Shown here piece by piece: positions 1 to 7,331 of a DNA stretch of 39,731 bases. The position numbers and the translations under genes are program-made. Position 1 is the first letter of the stretch. Every line of letters begins with the position of its first letter. Source of the DNA: Candidatus Kuenenia stuttgartensis (GTDB lineage: Bacteria > Planctomycetota > Planctomycetia > Planctomycetales > Planctomycetaceae); the NCBI GenBank assembly GCA_945904015.1, contig CAMDPK010000058.1, forward strand, positions 1-39,731, read 5' to 3'. Below the pieces are notes generated by a model. It did not search any database. It had not been told where the DNA came from and saw nothing but the letters and a program-made list of their open reading frames with translations.

Positions 1-167
1 GCAAACGCCTTCGACCCTTCCGCGGACAATTGATCCCGCCACTTCCGCAGCAGGTTCTGACCGATCTCCAAGCGACGAGCCGCCTCTGCGAAACTCAGCC
101 CCTGCCGAGAAATCAACGACACGGCCTCGACCTTGAACTCCCGCGTAAACACTCGACGTTTCGACAT
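1..167 (-). CDS. IS3-family transposase OrfA, N-terminal part (runs off window)
   Basis: Reading leftward from the ATG at 167, the protein begins MSKRRVFTREFKVEAVSLIS and continues with a helix-turn-helix (SFAEAARRLEIGQNLLRKW). This is the HTH_Tnp_1 pattern at the start of IS3/IS911 OrfA proteins, which bind the element's terminal repeats before the OrfAB transposase acts. A good ribosome site (GAGGAG) lies nine to ten bases upstream. The frame is open to the window edge, so the rest of the element lies outside. The element end is probably between 170 and 235, but I cannot fix the terminal repeat. It abuts a truncated plasmid-type region, so it may have taken part in that decay. Confidence 0.85.
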   Translation of the reverse strand, partial: MSKRRVFTREFKVEAVSLISRQGLSFAEAARRLEIGQNLLRKWRDQLSAEGSKAF

Positions 168-232
168 GAACTTTGCTCCTCACGCGTCACAATACGCGCT
201 ACGTTGCGCGCACGCAAAACGTGGGCAAGTCC

Positions 233-465
233 ATGCTCTTGCTCCCGCTGCCGAGCAAGTTCTTGTTTGCGGAGTTCATGCCACCAATCCGGTGGCGTGC
301 GGCGAGATGCCTTCGCCGCCTTCAAATTGTCGATGAAATACGCCTGCGGGCTGTTCGTGTAGAAACTTTCTCCTTGGCGTTCCCGCGCTGCGAGCGTGAT
401 GTCCGCCCACTGTTCGATCATCCGGTCTCGTCGAATCGCTTGTTGATCCACTCCGCGAGTTATCC
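233..465 (-). pseudogene. Fragment of an unrecognised protein, possibly plasmid replication initiator
   Basis: The minus frame reads DQQAIRRDRMIEQWADITL, then ESFYTNSPQAYFIDNLKAAK and a Lys/Arg-rich tail. The SPQAYFIDNLKAAK stretch recalls the C-terminal parts of replication initiators ('NPAGFLI...' type), and the position divergent from parA fits a rep gene, but this is a weak resemblance. The frame runs without a stop into the transposase leader on one side and into truncated parA on the other, so neither end is natural. I infer a fragment left when a divergent rep/par region lost its centre. It could also be an unrelated element gene. Confidence 0.35.
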
Positions 466-951
466 ACCTCCTACGACTACATCCTGCTGGACTGCCCGGC
501 CGACATCTCGCTGATCACCTACGCGGCACTGTGCGCGTCGGACTTCCTGATGATCCCACTGGAAGCCGCACAATGGGGAGCACTCGGCACGCAGCACGTT
601 CTCAAAACCTATGAGCACGTCCGCAACCAGTATCACTCCAACCTCAAGTTGCTCGGCTTTGTCGTGAATCGTTTCAAGCGGCGGCGGCGGAAGTATCAGG
701 CGGCGTATCTGAAACAACTCCAGGAGCACTTCGGTTCCGATGCCTTTGAGACCGTCAATCCGGATCTCTCAACCTACGAGCAAGCGGTGACGGATCGCAT
801 TCCTGTCAATCTTCATTCCCCCCGTTCCCATGCCAGTCACGTTGCCCGTGAATTCTTTGCCGAACTCGAACGCCGTGCGGAAAAGCTCCGAGCAGTCCGC
901 AATGTCCGCCGCGTCGGCGGCATTCGGGAGCCTGTCGAATCTGTCGCTTGA
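430..951 (+). pseudogene. parA: ParA-type partition ATPase, 5'-truncated
   Basis: The frame carries the C-terminal two thirds of a ParA/MinD-family ATPase: YDYILLDCPADISLITYAAL (Walker B/A'' region), then FLMIPLEAAQWG, LKLLGFVVNRFK and a basic stretch RFKRRRRKY. ParA proteins use ATP to segregate plasmids or chromosomes together with ParB. The N-terminal KGGVGKT Walker A half is missing. Upstream, the frame meets a TGA at 397 and the sequence is shared with an opposite-strand fragment, so the break is near 460. The first internal ATG (550) would give a protein without the nucleotide-binding loop, so I regard it as non-functional. parB follows and overlaps its 3' end. Confidence 0.8.
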
Positions 952-1596
952 GCAGAGTTCCGCCGTCGCACCTCCCGATCAACAAGGTCGCCGCCGCTTG
1001 TCGAACTCGTACTTGATCCAGCGCGAGCAACTCATCGCTGATCCGACTCAACCTCGGAAAGTCTTCGACGAACAGGAACTCTCTGAACTCGCCGCGTCCA
1101 TCCAATCACGCGGCATCAAGCAACCGTTGACAGTTCGTTGAGACATCGTCACGGGCAAGTACATGGTCATCGACGGTGGCCGTCGCTTCCTCGCTGCTGA
1201 TCGACTTGGTCTCGCAGAGCTTCCTTGCTGGATTCAAGAGGGGGACTCGAAAGACGTGCTAGTCGATCAAATCGTCCACAACTGGCAGCGTGCCGACCTC
1301 CGTCCCGAAGAAACCGCCGACGCCCTGGCACGGCTCCGGGACGAATTCAACCTCACGCAAAAGCAAATCTCTGAACTCACCGGCAAACCGGCAGGCGAAA
1401 TCAGCAAGTTCCTGGCGAACCATGATCGTGTCGTTCCCGAAGTTCAGCAGATGGTTCGCGAGCAATCCGAAGCGACTCCGACGCTCACGATGCGGCATCT
1501 CTACAACATCGCGAAGCTGCCCTCCGACGAGCAACCCGCCTTTGCGAAACACGTTCGCGACTCAAAGCTCACCGAAACTGAAGCACTCGTGATGCG
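902..1596 (+). pseudogene. parB: ParB-like partition protein interrupted by an in-frame TGA
   Basis: Before the stop the frame gives a ParB/Spo0J N-terminus (LIADPTQPRKVFDEQELSEL, IQSRGIKQPLTVR). After it, the same frame continues with VIDGGRRFLAADRLGLAELP and the ParB helix-turn-helix (LTQKQISELTGKPAGEISKF). The two halves are separated only by TGA at 1139-1141, where many ParB proteins have Trp (TVRW), so a TGG to TGA change is likely. Family similarity ends near 1596 (LTETEALVMR), where the reading enters the tRNA-like remnant, so the natural C-terminus is also lost. I chose the ATG at 902 because the earlier in-frame ATG at 830 lies deep inside parA. Readthrough cannot be excluded but is unnecessary. 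Confidence 0.8.
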
Positions 1597-1621
1597 CTCG
1601 CGAGGTCGCTCCAATCGCCGA

Positions 1622-1669
1622 TCGGCAGGACTCCAAGTCCGACGCTCTATCCAATTGAGCTACGGGCGC
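1622..1669 (-). pseudogene. tRNA-Arg remnant
   Basis: On the minus strand the sequence starts GCGCCCGTAGCTCAATTGGA and continues through an intact D arm (GCTC/GAGC) and the 5' anticodon stem (GTCGGACTT). It then jumps straight to what looks like the 3' side of a T arm (GAGTCCTGCCG). The 3' anticodon stem, variable loop and 5' T arm are missing, and the acceptor complement of GCGCCCG is not found. Its other-frame translation gives VAQLDRA, a familiar false peptide of tRNA-Arg genes. It joins the end of degenerate parB, as expected at the edge of an element that integrated in a tRNA gene. Confidence 0.65.
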
Positions 1670-2013
1670 GTGCGAAAGAGGGGCGAAAAGTACCGCAAGC
1701 TGCAGCGCGAAGCAATCAAGCTGCGCAGGAGGTCGTGCCGGCCGGCAGCTCAAAATGAACAGGTCGGTAGGACTCGAGAATTTGTCGGGGCGCCGGTCGG
1801 AGTGCTGAATTCGGTAGATGCCAAACGGCAACATGCCCGATTGACCTGCCGCGTGGAAGCGGACTTCGGGAAGGAATGCGTGACGAAAATTGACTCGGCA
1901 TGTGCATGGTCTAAGTTTCTGGCACAAATTCGAATTGTCGGGTGGCGACCTGCTACGGGTGACTGCTCGGCACGATCGTCAAACGCGTTTCAATCCAGAA
2001 CGAGACCAGTGGC
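1670..2013. other. Non-coding gap upstream of the asparagine synthase cluster
   Basis: I see no convincing gene, strong hairpin or good promoter here. Open frames read across the gap only as extensions of the broken parB frame or as antisense shadows, and they contain no recognisable protein. The promoter of the downstream cluster should lie here, but I cannot place it. Confidence 0.5.
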
Positions 2014-3969
2014 ATGTGTGGAATCACGGGAATCCTGCGGTTCGATGGGCAGGAAGTGCGGAGCGAAGTGCTCGGTGCAATGGTTGCGACTCTCGATCAT
2101 CGTGGACCGGATGCGAACGGCATCGAGCTGCGCGGATCCGTCGGTTTGGGACACACGCGATTGAGTATCATCGACCTTTCGGGTGGAGTGCAGCCGATGG
2201 TTTTGGAGGACGACGAACTCGTCGTCACGTTCAACGGCGAAATTTTCAATTACATCGAACTGCGGCAAGAGCTGATTTCTCACGGCCGGCGGTTCACGAC
2301 GACTTCGGACACCGAAGTGTTGCTGCAAGCCTACGCTCAATGGGGCGAGGACTGCGTCAAGCACTTCAACGGACAGTGGGCCTTCGCGGTTTGGGACGCT
2401 CGACGCAAGAAACTTTTCTTGTCGCGAGATCGGCTTGGCAAGCGGCCACTGTTTTACACGGTCAGCGGGAACGCGTTTTTGTTCGCGTCCGAGGTGAAGG
2501 CAATCTTCGCTCATCCGGGAGTGAGCAAGGCGATTGATCCGGTCGGCCTCGATCAGCTCTGCACCTTCTGGTCGGCTCAGCCGCCGCGGACGATTTTCGC
2601 GGGGATCAATCTGTTGCCGCCGGGACACTCGCTGACGGTGCAGGACGGAAAGCTGACGGTCTCGCAATACTGGGACGTCGATTTTTCTGAGACGCTCGAC
2701 AACGTGCCGGCTCGCGAGTTGGAAGAACAGCTGCTCGATCTGCTGACGGACGCGACGCGGTTGCGGCTCCGCAGCGATGTGCCGGTCGGAGCGTATCTCA
2801 GCGGCGGGCTTGATTCGTCGATCACAGCGGCGCTGGCGAAAGACCTCAACCGCGAGCGGCTCTGCACGTTCTCGGTCGAGTTCGAGAATCCGGAGTTCGA
2901 CGAGAGCGTTTTTCAACGAGAGGTTGTCCAACGGCTCGGCACCGAGCATCACTCGATTCGCTGCTCTCATCACGACATCGGCCGAGTCTTTCCACAGGTC
3001 ATTCGGCATACAGAGACGCCGATTCTGCGAACCGCTCCGGCTCCGCTGTTCTTGCTGTCCAAGCTCGTGCGCGAGTCGGGTATCAAGGTTGTGTTGACCG
3101 GGGAAGGGGCCGACGAGGCGTTCGGCGGTTACGACATCTTCAAAGAGGCGAAGCTGCGGCGGTTCTGGTCGCGGCAGCCGGAGTCGCGTGTGCGGCCGAT
3201 GCTGCTCAAGCGGCTGTACCCGTACATGAAAAACATTCAATCGCAGCCTCCGGCCTATCTGCGGGCGTTCTTCGGAGTGAAGCCGCAGACGGTCGGCAAC
3301 CCGTTCTTCTCGCATCTTCCGCGCTTTGAACTGACCAGCAAATTGAAGGCGTTCTTCACGCCGGAAGTGCTCGCCGCGTCGTTCGATCACGATCCGTTGA
3401 TCGAGGCCGAGGCTCGGCTGCCGGCGGCGTTCTCGAGCTGGGACGGGTTCTCGCAGTCACAGTATTTGGAGGCTCGCGGATTGATGCCGGGCTACATCCT
3501 GTCGTCGCAAGGGGACCGGATGACGATGGCCAACAGCATCGAAGGCCGCTTTCCGTTCCTCGACCATCGCATTGTCGAGTTCGCCGCGAAGCTGCCGCCG
3601 AGACTGAAGATGGCGGGGCTCGATGAGAAACACATTCTCAAGAACGCGACGAAACATCTTGTGCCCGATTCGATTCGGCAGCGATCCAAGCAACCGTATC
3701 GAGCACCCGATGCTCAGAGTTTCTTCGACACCGACTCCGGGATGGCTCGTTTCGAGTACGTCGATGCGATGCTCTCGCCGTCGGCGATCGCGGACGCGGG
3801 GCTGTTCGATCCAGAAGCGGTCAGCAAGCTGGTCGAGAAGGCTCGCAGCGGAGCCGCGATTGGCACGAAAGACAACATGGCGCTGGTCGGCATCCTGTCG
3901 GCTCAGCTTGTGGTCGAGCAATTTGTAAATGGCCGAACGGTCGATGTGCCGGAAGCGGTGTGCGTGTGA
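2014..3969 (+). CDS. asnB: Asparagine synthase (glutamine-hydrolysing)
   Basis: This 651-residue protein begins MCGITGIL, so Cys2 becomes the N-terminal nucleophile of a class II glutaminase. The glutaminase domain (about 1-200) shows DHRGPDA, GHTRLSIIDL and NGEIFNY. The C-terminal half has the ATP-pyrophosphatase P-loop SGGLDSS near residue 265 and VLTGEGADEAFGGY. Known chemistry is Gln-dependent amidation of an Asp-type carboxylate via an acyl-adenylate. The length is typical of the long AsnB forms found in surface-polysaccharide and exosortase-linked clusters. Genes for an acyl carrier protein, an acyl ligase, a second ATP-pyrophosphatase and a polysaccharide deacetylase follow on the same strand, so the substrate may be a surface compound rather than free aspartate; that is inference. 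Confidence 0.92.
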   Translation: MCGITGILRFDGQEVRSEVLGAMVATLDHRGPDANGIELRGSVGLGHTRLSIIDLSGGVQPMVLEDDELVVTFNGEIFNYIELRQELISHGRRFTTTSDTEVLLQAYAQWGEDCVKHFNGQWAFAVWDARRKKLFLSRDRLGKRPLFYTVSGNAFLFASEVKAIFAHPGVSKAIDPVGLDQLCTFWSAQPPRTIFAGINLLPPGHSLTVQDGKLTVSQYWDVDFSETLDNVPARELEEQLLDLLTDATRLRLRSDVPVGAYLSGGLDSSITAALAKDLNRERLCTFSVEFENPEFDESVFQREVVQRLGTEHHSIRCSHHDIGRVFPQVIRHTETPILRTAPAPLFLLSKLVRESGIKVVLTGEGADEAFGGYDIFKEAKLRRFWSRQPESRVRPMLLKRLYPYMKNIQSQPPAYLRAFFGVKPQTVGNPFFSHLPRFELTSKLKAFFTPEVLAASFDHDPLIEAEARLPAAFSSWDGFSQSQYLEARGLMPGYILSSQGDRMTMANSIEGRFPFLDHRIVEFAAKLPPRLKMAGLDEKHILKNATKHLVPDSIRQRSKQPYRAPDAQSFFDTDSGMARFEYVDAMLSPSAIADAGLFDPEAVSKLVEKARSGAAIGTKDNMALVGILSAQLVVEQFVNGRTVDVPEAVCV

Positions 3970-3976
3970 TGTATTT

Positions 3977-4084
3977 CACCCCACCGGGCTTGTCTCGGTG
4001 GCTCGCGGGCTTTTGCACTACTTAGCCCGATTGATGTTCGAGTAGTGCAGAAGCCTGGAACCACCGAGGCAAGCTCGGTGGGGT
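3977..4084. repeat. Long nested inverted repeat between asnB and the carrier protein gene
   Basis: The outer arms are 3977-4001 (CACCCCACCGGGCTTG...) and 4061-4084 (CCACCGAGGCAAGCTCGGTG...). Inside them, GCACTACT at 4015-4022 pairs with AGTAGTGC at 4041-4048, and the flanking GGGCTTTT and AGAAGCCT also pair. Nearly the whole 108 bases can fold into one hairpin. There is no T-run, so it is not a standard terminator, although it could stabilise or attenuate the transcript. Confidence 0.85.
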
Positions 4085-4115
4085 CAACTCAAAACAACAT
4101 AAGGACCAACTCAAC

Positions 4116-4373
4116 ATGCCGACGATTGAAGCCGACGTTCGTGGATTCGTGACTGACAACTTTCTCTTCGGCCGCAAGAACGTGTCGCTGGCCGGTGACG
4201 ACTCGCTGCTGGAGCAAGGTCTGATCGACTCGACCGGAGTGCTCGAACTGGTCTCGTTCATCGAGAACAAGTTCGAGATCAAAGTCGAAGACGACGACCT
4301 TGTGCCGGACAACCTCGACTCGATCAACCGCCTGATCGCGTTCATCGAGACCAAGTTGGAAGAAGCGAAGTAA
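4116..4373 (+). CDS. Acyl carrier protein
   Basis: This 85-residue acidic protein has the four-helix carrier pattern. The phosphopantetheine attachment serine is Ser39 in GLIDSTGVLELV (DST in place of the common DSL), followed by FIENKFEIKVEDDDLVPDNL and a last helix INRLIAFIETKL. Carrier proteins hold acyl or aminoacyl groups as thioesters on a pantetheine arm. It sits between an asparagine synthase and an AMP-forming acyl ligase, which suggests the ligase loads this carrier for a dedicated pathway. It is unlikely to be the fatty-acid synthase AcpP because no fab genes are nearby. A weak AAGGA ribosome site lies about ten bases before the ATG. Confidence 0.88.
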   Translation: MPTIEADVRGFVTDNFLFGRKNVSLAGDDSLLEQGLIDSTGVLELVSFIENKFEIKVEDDDLVPDNLDSINRLIAFIETKLEEAK

Positions 4374-4374
4374 A

Positions 4375-4540
4375 CCTTGGAGTGCGGCGGCTTGACACCG
4401 CCCTCCGTTCAATTGGCAACAAACATTGACAGTTAAAAGACGGTTCTCCATCAGCCGATTCTCGTCGCGGCGGTTCTTGAACCTAGAGCGTCGCTATTTC
4501 AATTTGATGGAGGGCTCCGTCAAGCCGGAGCACTCCAGGG
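4375..4540. repeat. Inverted repeat filling the gap between carrier protein and acyl ligase
   Basis: Arm 4375-4415 (CCTTGGAGTGCGGCGGCTTG...) and arm 4500-4540 (ending CAAGCCGGAGCACTCCAGGG) are near-perfect reverse complements over about 40 bases, separated by about 84 bases. The right arm ends in the AGGGAG that serves as ribosome site for the next gene, so folding would hide that site. The element differs in sequence from the repeat at 3977-4084. Confidence 0.85.
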
Positions 4541-4547
4541 AGATGTC

Positions 4548-6092
4548 ATGCAGCTCGAACAATTCCTTGAACAAACCGCCGCGCGGATCCCGGATAAGGT
4601 CGCGCTGATTTGCGACAACCGTCGTGTCACTTATCGCGAGATCGAAGCCGAGGCGAATCAAATCGCGCACGGGCTGATCGCGAAGGGTGTGCAGCGCGGC
4701 GATCGGGTCGTGCTGTTTCTCGACAACAGCGTCGAAGCGGCGGTCGGCGTGTGGGCGGTGCTCAAGGCCGGGGCGGTGTTCGTCATGGCGAATCCGACCA
4801 CGAAGCCGGATAAGCTCACGTACCTGCTCAACAACTCGCGAGCGTCGTGCATCGTTGCTCAGAGCAAGCGGCTGCGGGGATTTGAAACGACGTGGGCCGA
4901 GACTCCGCATCTGCAAAACGTGATCGTCGTCGGCAAGGCTGAGGACGTCGCCGACTGCACGCATCCGCTGTCGAGTTGGACGGACCTCGTCGCTGAGAAC
5001 AAAGGCAACACGCTGCCGCCCAAGAAGCGGTGTATCGACGTCGATCTGGCCGCGTTGGTTTACACGTCCGGCTCAACGGGCAATCCCAAGGGTGTGATGT
5101 TGACGCACGCGAACATGGTTGCGGCCAACAAGTCGATCACGACCTACCTGCGGAACACTCCCGACGACATCGTCTTGAACGTGCTGCCGCTGAGCTTTGA
5201 TTACGGGCTGTATCAATGGCTGATGTGCTGCAATTACGGCGGCACGCTGGTGCTCGAAAAGTCATTCACCTACCCGCATGCGATTCTCGACAAGCTTGTG
5301 AAGCTGGGTGTCACCGGCTTCCCGATCGTGCCGACGGTCGTGGCGATCCTGCTGCAAATGGATCTGACGAAGTACGACCTGTCGAAGCTGCGGTACTTCA
5401 GCAACACGGGAGCCGCGTTCCCCGTCGAATACATTTTGAAGCTGCGAAAGTTGCTGCCGGACGTGACGATTTTCTCGATGTTCGGCCTGACCGAGTGCAA
5501 GCGGGTCAGCTACCTGCCTCCCGAAGAGATCGACCGCCGGACCAGTTCGGTCGGCAAGGCGATGCCGAATTGTGAGACGATGGTGCTCGACGACGACGGC
5601 AACGAACTCGGCCCGAATCAAGTTGGCGAGCTGGTCGTGCGCGGATCGAACGTGATGAAGGGTTATTGGGAAGCTCCCGAACTGACCGCGATCCGTTTGA
5701 AGCCAGGCAAGATTCCGCACGAGATGTGGCTCTACACCGGTGACCTGTTCCGTACCGACGAGGAAGGCTTTTTGTATTGGGTCGGCCGTAAGGACGACAT
5801 CATCAAGAGCCGCGGCGAGAAGGTCAGCCCGCGCGAAGTCGAAGACGTCCTGCATCAGCATCCGCAAATCGCCGAGGCCGCCGTCGTTGGAGTCGATGAC
5901 CCGGTGCTTGGCCAAGCGGTACGTGCGGTCGTGCGACTGCAGCCCGGTGCCGAGCTGACCGTCCGCGACGTGCAAGCTCACTGCCGCTCGTTCCTGGAAG
6001 ACTTCATGGTGCCGCAACAGGTCGAGTTCCGTGACGCTCTGCCAAAGACGCCGAACGGAAAGATCGACAAGAAAGTTTTGATTGGGGTTTAG
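4548..6092 (+). CDS. AMP-forming acyl-CoA/acyl-ACP ligase (ANL superfamily)
   Basis: This 514-residue enzyme has the full ANL motif set: the phosphate loop VYTSGSTGNPKGVMLTHANM (about 170-190), MFGLTECKR (about 310), YTGDLF (about 396), GRKDDIIKSRGEKVSPREVE (about 412-432) and the catalytic lysine Lys505 in PNGKIDKK. These enzymes activate a carboxylate as acyl-AMP and pass it to CoA or a carrier-protein thiol. Because a carrier protein gene lies 174 bases upstream, loading of that carrier is the likely role. Its sequence style resembles acyl ligases of exosortase-associated clusters, but no exosortase is visible here. The ATG is preceded by AGGGAG. Confidence 0.92.
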   Translation: MQLEQFLEQTAARIPDKVALICDNRRVTYREIEAEANQIAHGLIAKGVQRGDRVVLFLDNSVEAAVGVWAVLKAGAVFVMANPTTKPDKLTYLLNNSRASCIVAQSKRLRGFETTWAETPHLQNVIVVGKAEDVADCTHPLSSWTDLVAENKGNTLPPKKRCIDVDLAALVYTSGSTGNPKGVMLTHANMVAANKSITTYLRNTPDDIVLNVLPLSFDYGLYQWLMCCNYGGTLVLEKSFTYPHAILDKLVKLGVTGFPIVPTVVAILLQMDLTKYDLSKLRYFSNTGAAFPVEYILKLRKLLPDVTIFSMFGLTECKRVSYLPPEEIDRRTSSVGKAMPNCETMVLDDDGNELGPNQVGELVVRGSNVMKGYWEAPELTAIRLKPGKIPHEMWLYTGDLFRTDEEGFLYWVGRKDDIIKSRGEKVSPREVEDVLHQHPQIAEAAVVGVDDPVLGQAVRAVVRLQPGAELTVRDVQAHCRSFLEDFMVPQQVEFRDALPKTPNGKIDKKVLIGV

Positions 6093-6117
6093 ACACCGCA
6101 TTGGCCGATTGCCGTGA

Positions 6118-6196
6118 GCCGATTGCCGACCGCCGGGATACCGTTTTTCGTGATTCCGAACAAAGAAAAACAGTATCCCGGCGGTCGGCAATCGGC
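6118..6196. repeat. Hairpin repeat upstream of the NadE-like gene
   Basis: Arms 6118-6150 (GCCGATTGCCGACCGCCGGG...) and 6165-6196 (...CCCGGCGGTCGGCAATCGGC) are almost perfect inverted copies around a 14-base spacer. The right half also contains GTTCGGCCGG, a motif seen again near 7270 and 23760. An ATG at 6114 inside the element would lengthen the next protein by 43 residues encoded by repeat DNA, so that start is rejected. Confidence 0.88.
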
Positions 6197-6242
6197 AGAC
6201 GGCGTTCGGCCGGACATTTCACACAACATCGAAGGACAACTC

Positions 6243-7232
6243 ATGACGACTGCGACTCAGGTCTTTTCCCGTGATCTCTTGAAACTCGATGCTGCTGCCG
6301 AGGTCGCTCGCATTTGCGACTGGATGCGCGAGACCGTGGCGGTGGACTTCAAACGTAAGGGGCTGGTGCTCGGCCTGTCGGGCGGGATCGACTCGACCGT
6401 GTGTGCCGCTCTGGCCGTGAAAGCGTTCGGGCCAAACCGCGTGTTTGGGATCATGATGCCAGAACGAGATTCTGAAGCCGACAGCCTCGCTCTGGGCGAA
6501 CTGCTGGCGGAATCTCTGGGCCTGGAATCCACGATTGAAAACATCACTCCCATGCTCGACGGAGCCGGCTGCTATCAGCGCCGCGATGCTGCGATCCAAA
6601 GCGTGATCCCGGAGTATCAACCTGATTGGAAGAACAAACTGGTGCTGCCGCCGCTGTTGGCCGGAGCACGCTTCAGTCTGTCGAGCATCGTGGTGCAATC
6701 GCCCAGCGGTGAACGAAAGCAGGCTCGGCTGACGCTCGATGCCTATCAAACGATTGTCGCGGCGACGAACTTCAAGCAACGCTGCCGGAAGATGATGGAG
6801 TACTACCACGCGGATCGGCTCCGTTACGCCGTCATCGGGACTCCGAATCGGCTCGAATACGACCAGGGCTTTTTCGTGAAACAAGGTGACGGGGCGGCCG
6901 ACATCAAGCCGATCGCGCACCTCTACAAGACGCAGGTTTATCAGTTGGCCGATTACCTCGGTGTCCCCGAAGTGATTCGGATGCGACCACCGACGACTGA
7001 CACCTACTCGCTGCCGCAAAGCCAGGAGGAGTTCTTCTTCAGCGTCCCGTACGACAAGCTCGACTGCTGCCTGTTCGGCCTGAATCACGCCTTCGACGCC
7101 GAAGAGGTCGCGGCTGAAATTGGGTTGGGCGTTGAGCAGGTGAAGTTTGTCTACAACGACATCGTGTCGAAGCGCAAGGCGACCGATTACCTGCATCGTT
7201 CTCCGGAGTTGATTGAATCCGTGTTGCCTTAA
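6243..7232 (+). CDS. NadE-family ATP-dependent amide ligase
   Basis: The 329-residue protein has the N-type ATP-pyrophosphatase loop GLSGGIDSTVCAAL near residue 43 and the NadE-like sequence VIGTPNRLEYDQGFFVKQGD followed by GAADIKPIAHLYKTQVYQLA. NAD synthetases use this fold to turn a carboxyl into an amide. The stretch after it (TTDTYSLPQSQEEFFF) departs from the usual PPSADLWPGQTDE of true NadE. Together with the location between an acyl ligase and a GNAT gene, this points to a cluster-specific amidation rather than NAD synthesis; that is inference. The ATG at 6243 follows AAGGA and excludes the repeat-encoded extension. Confidence 0.82.
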   Translation: MTTATQVFSRDLLKLDAAAEVARICDWMRETVAVDFKRKGLVLGLSGGIDSTVCAALAVKAFGPNRVFGIMMPERDSEADSLALGELLAESLGLESTIENITPMLDGAGCYQRRDAAIQSVIPEYQPDWKNKLVLPPLLAGARFSLSSIVVQSPSGERKQARLTLDAYQTIVAATNFKQRCRKMMEYYHADRLRYAVIGTPNRLEYDQGFFVKQGDGAADIKPIAHLYKTQVYQLADYLGVPEVIRMRPPTTDTYSLPQSQEEFFFSVPYDKLDCCLFGLNHAFDAEEVAAEIGLGVEQVKFVYNDIVSKRKATDYLHRSPELIESVLP

Positions 7233-7241
7233 AAGTTGGGA

Positions 7242-7309
7242 CAACGGCTTTCGGCCATCGGCTCACGGCGTTCGGCCGGATGCCGATGGCCGTGAGCCTG
7301 AAGCCGTTG
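7242..7309. repeat. Partly palindromic repeat before the GNAT gene
   Basis: CAACGGCTT at 7242-7250 pairs with AAGCCGTTG at 7301-7309. Inside, CCATCGG and CTCACGG each have a reverse complement in the other arm but in swapped order, so only one inner stem can form at a time. The words CGGCCATCGGC and GTTCGGCCGG are shared with the repeats at 6118-6205 and 23740-23779, indicating one sequence family. Confidence 0.75.
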
Positions 7310-7331
7310 ATGCCCATTTCGGAAAGTTCAG

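Noticed and set aside
1562..1927. Minus-strand 121-residue frame containing VAQLDRA
   Set aside because: The motif is the well-known false translation of a tRNA-Arg gene, here the remnant at 1622-1669.
1990..3390. 466-residue minus-strand frame over asnB
   Set aside because: It is an antisense shadow; asnB on the plus strand has complete catalytic motifs in both domains.
6114..6242. 43-residue N-terminal extension of the NadE-like protein
   Set aside because: It is encoded entirely by the palindromic repeat; the ATG at 6243 has its own ribosome site and begins the conserved protein.
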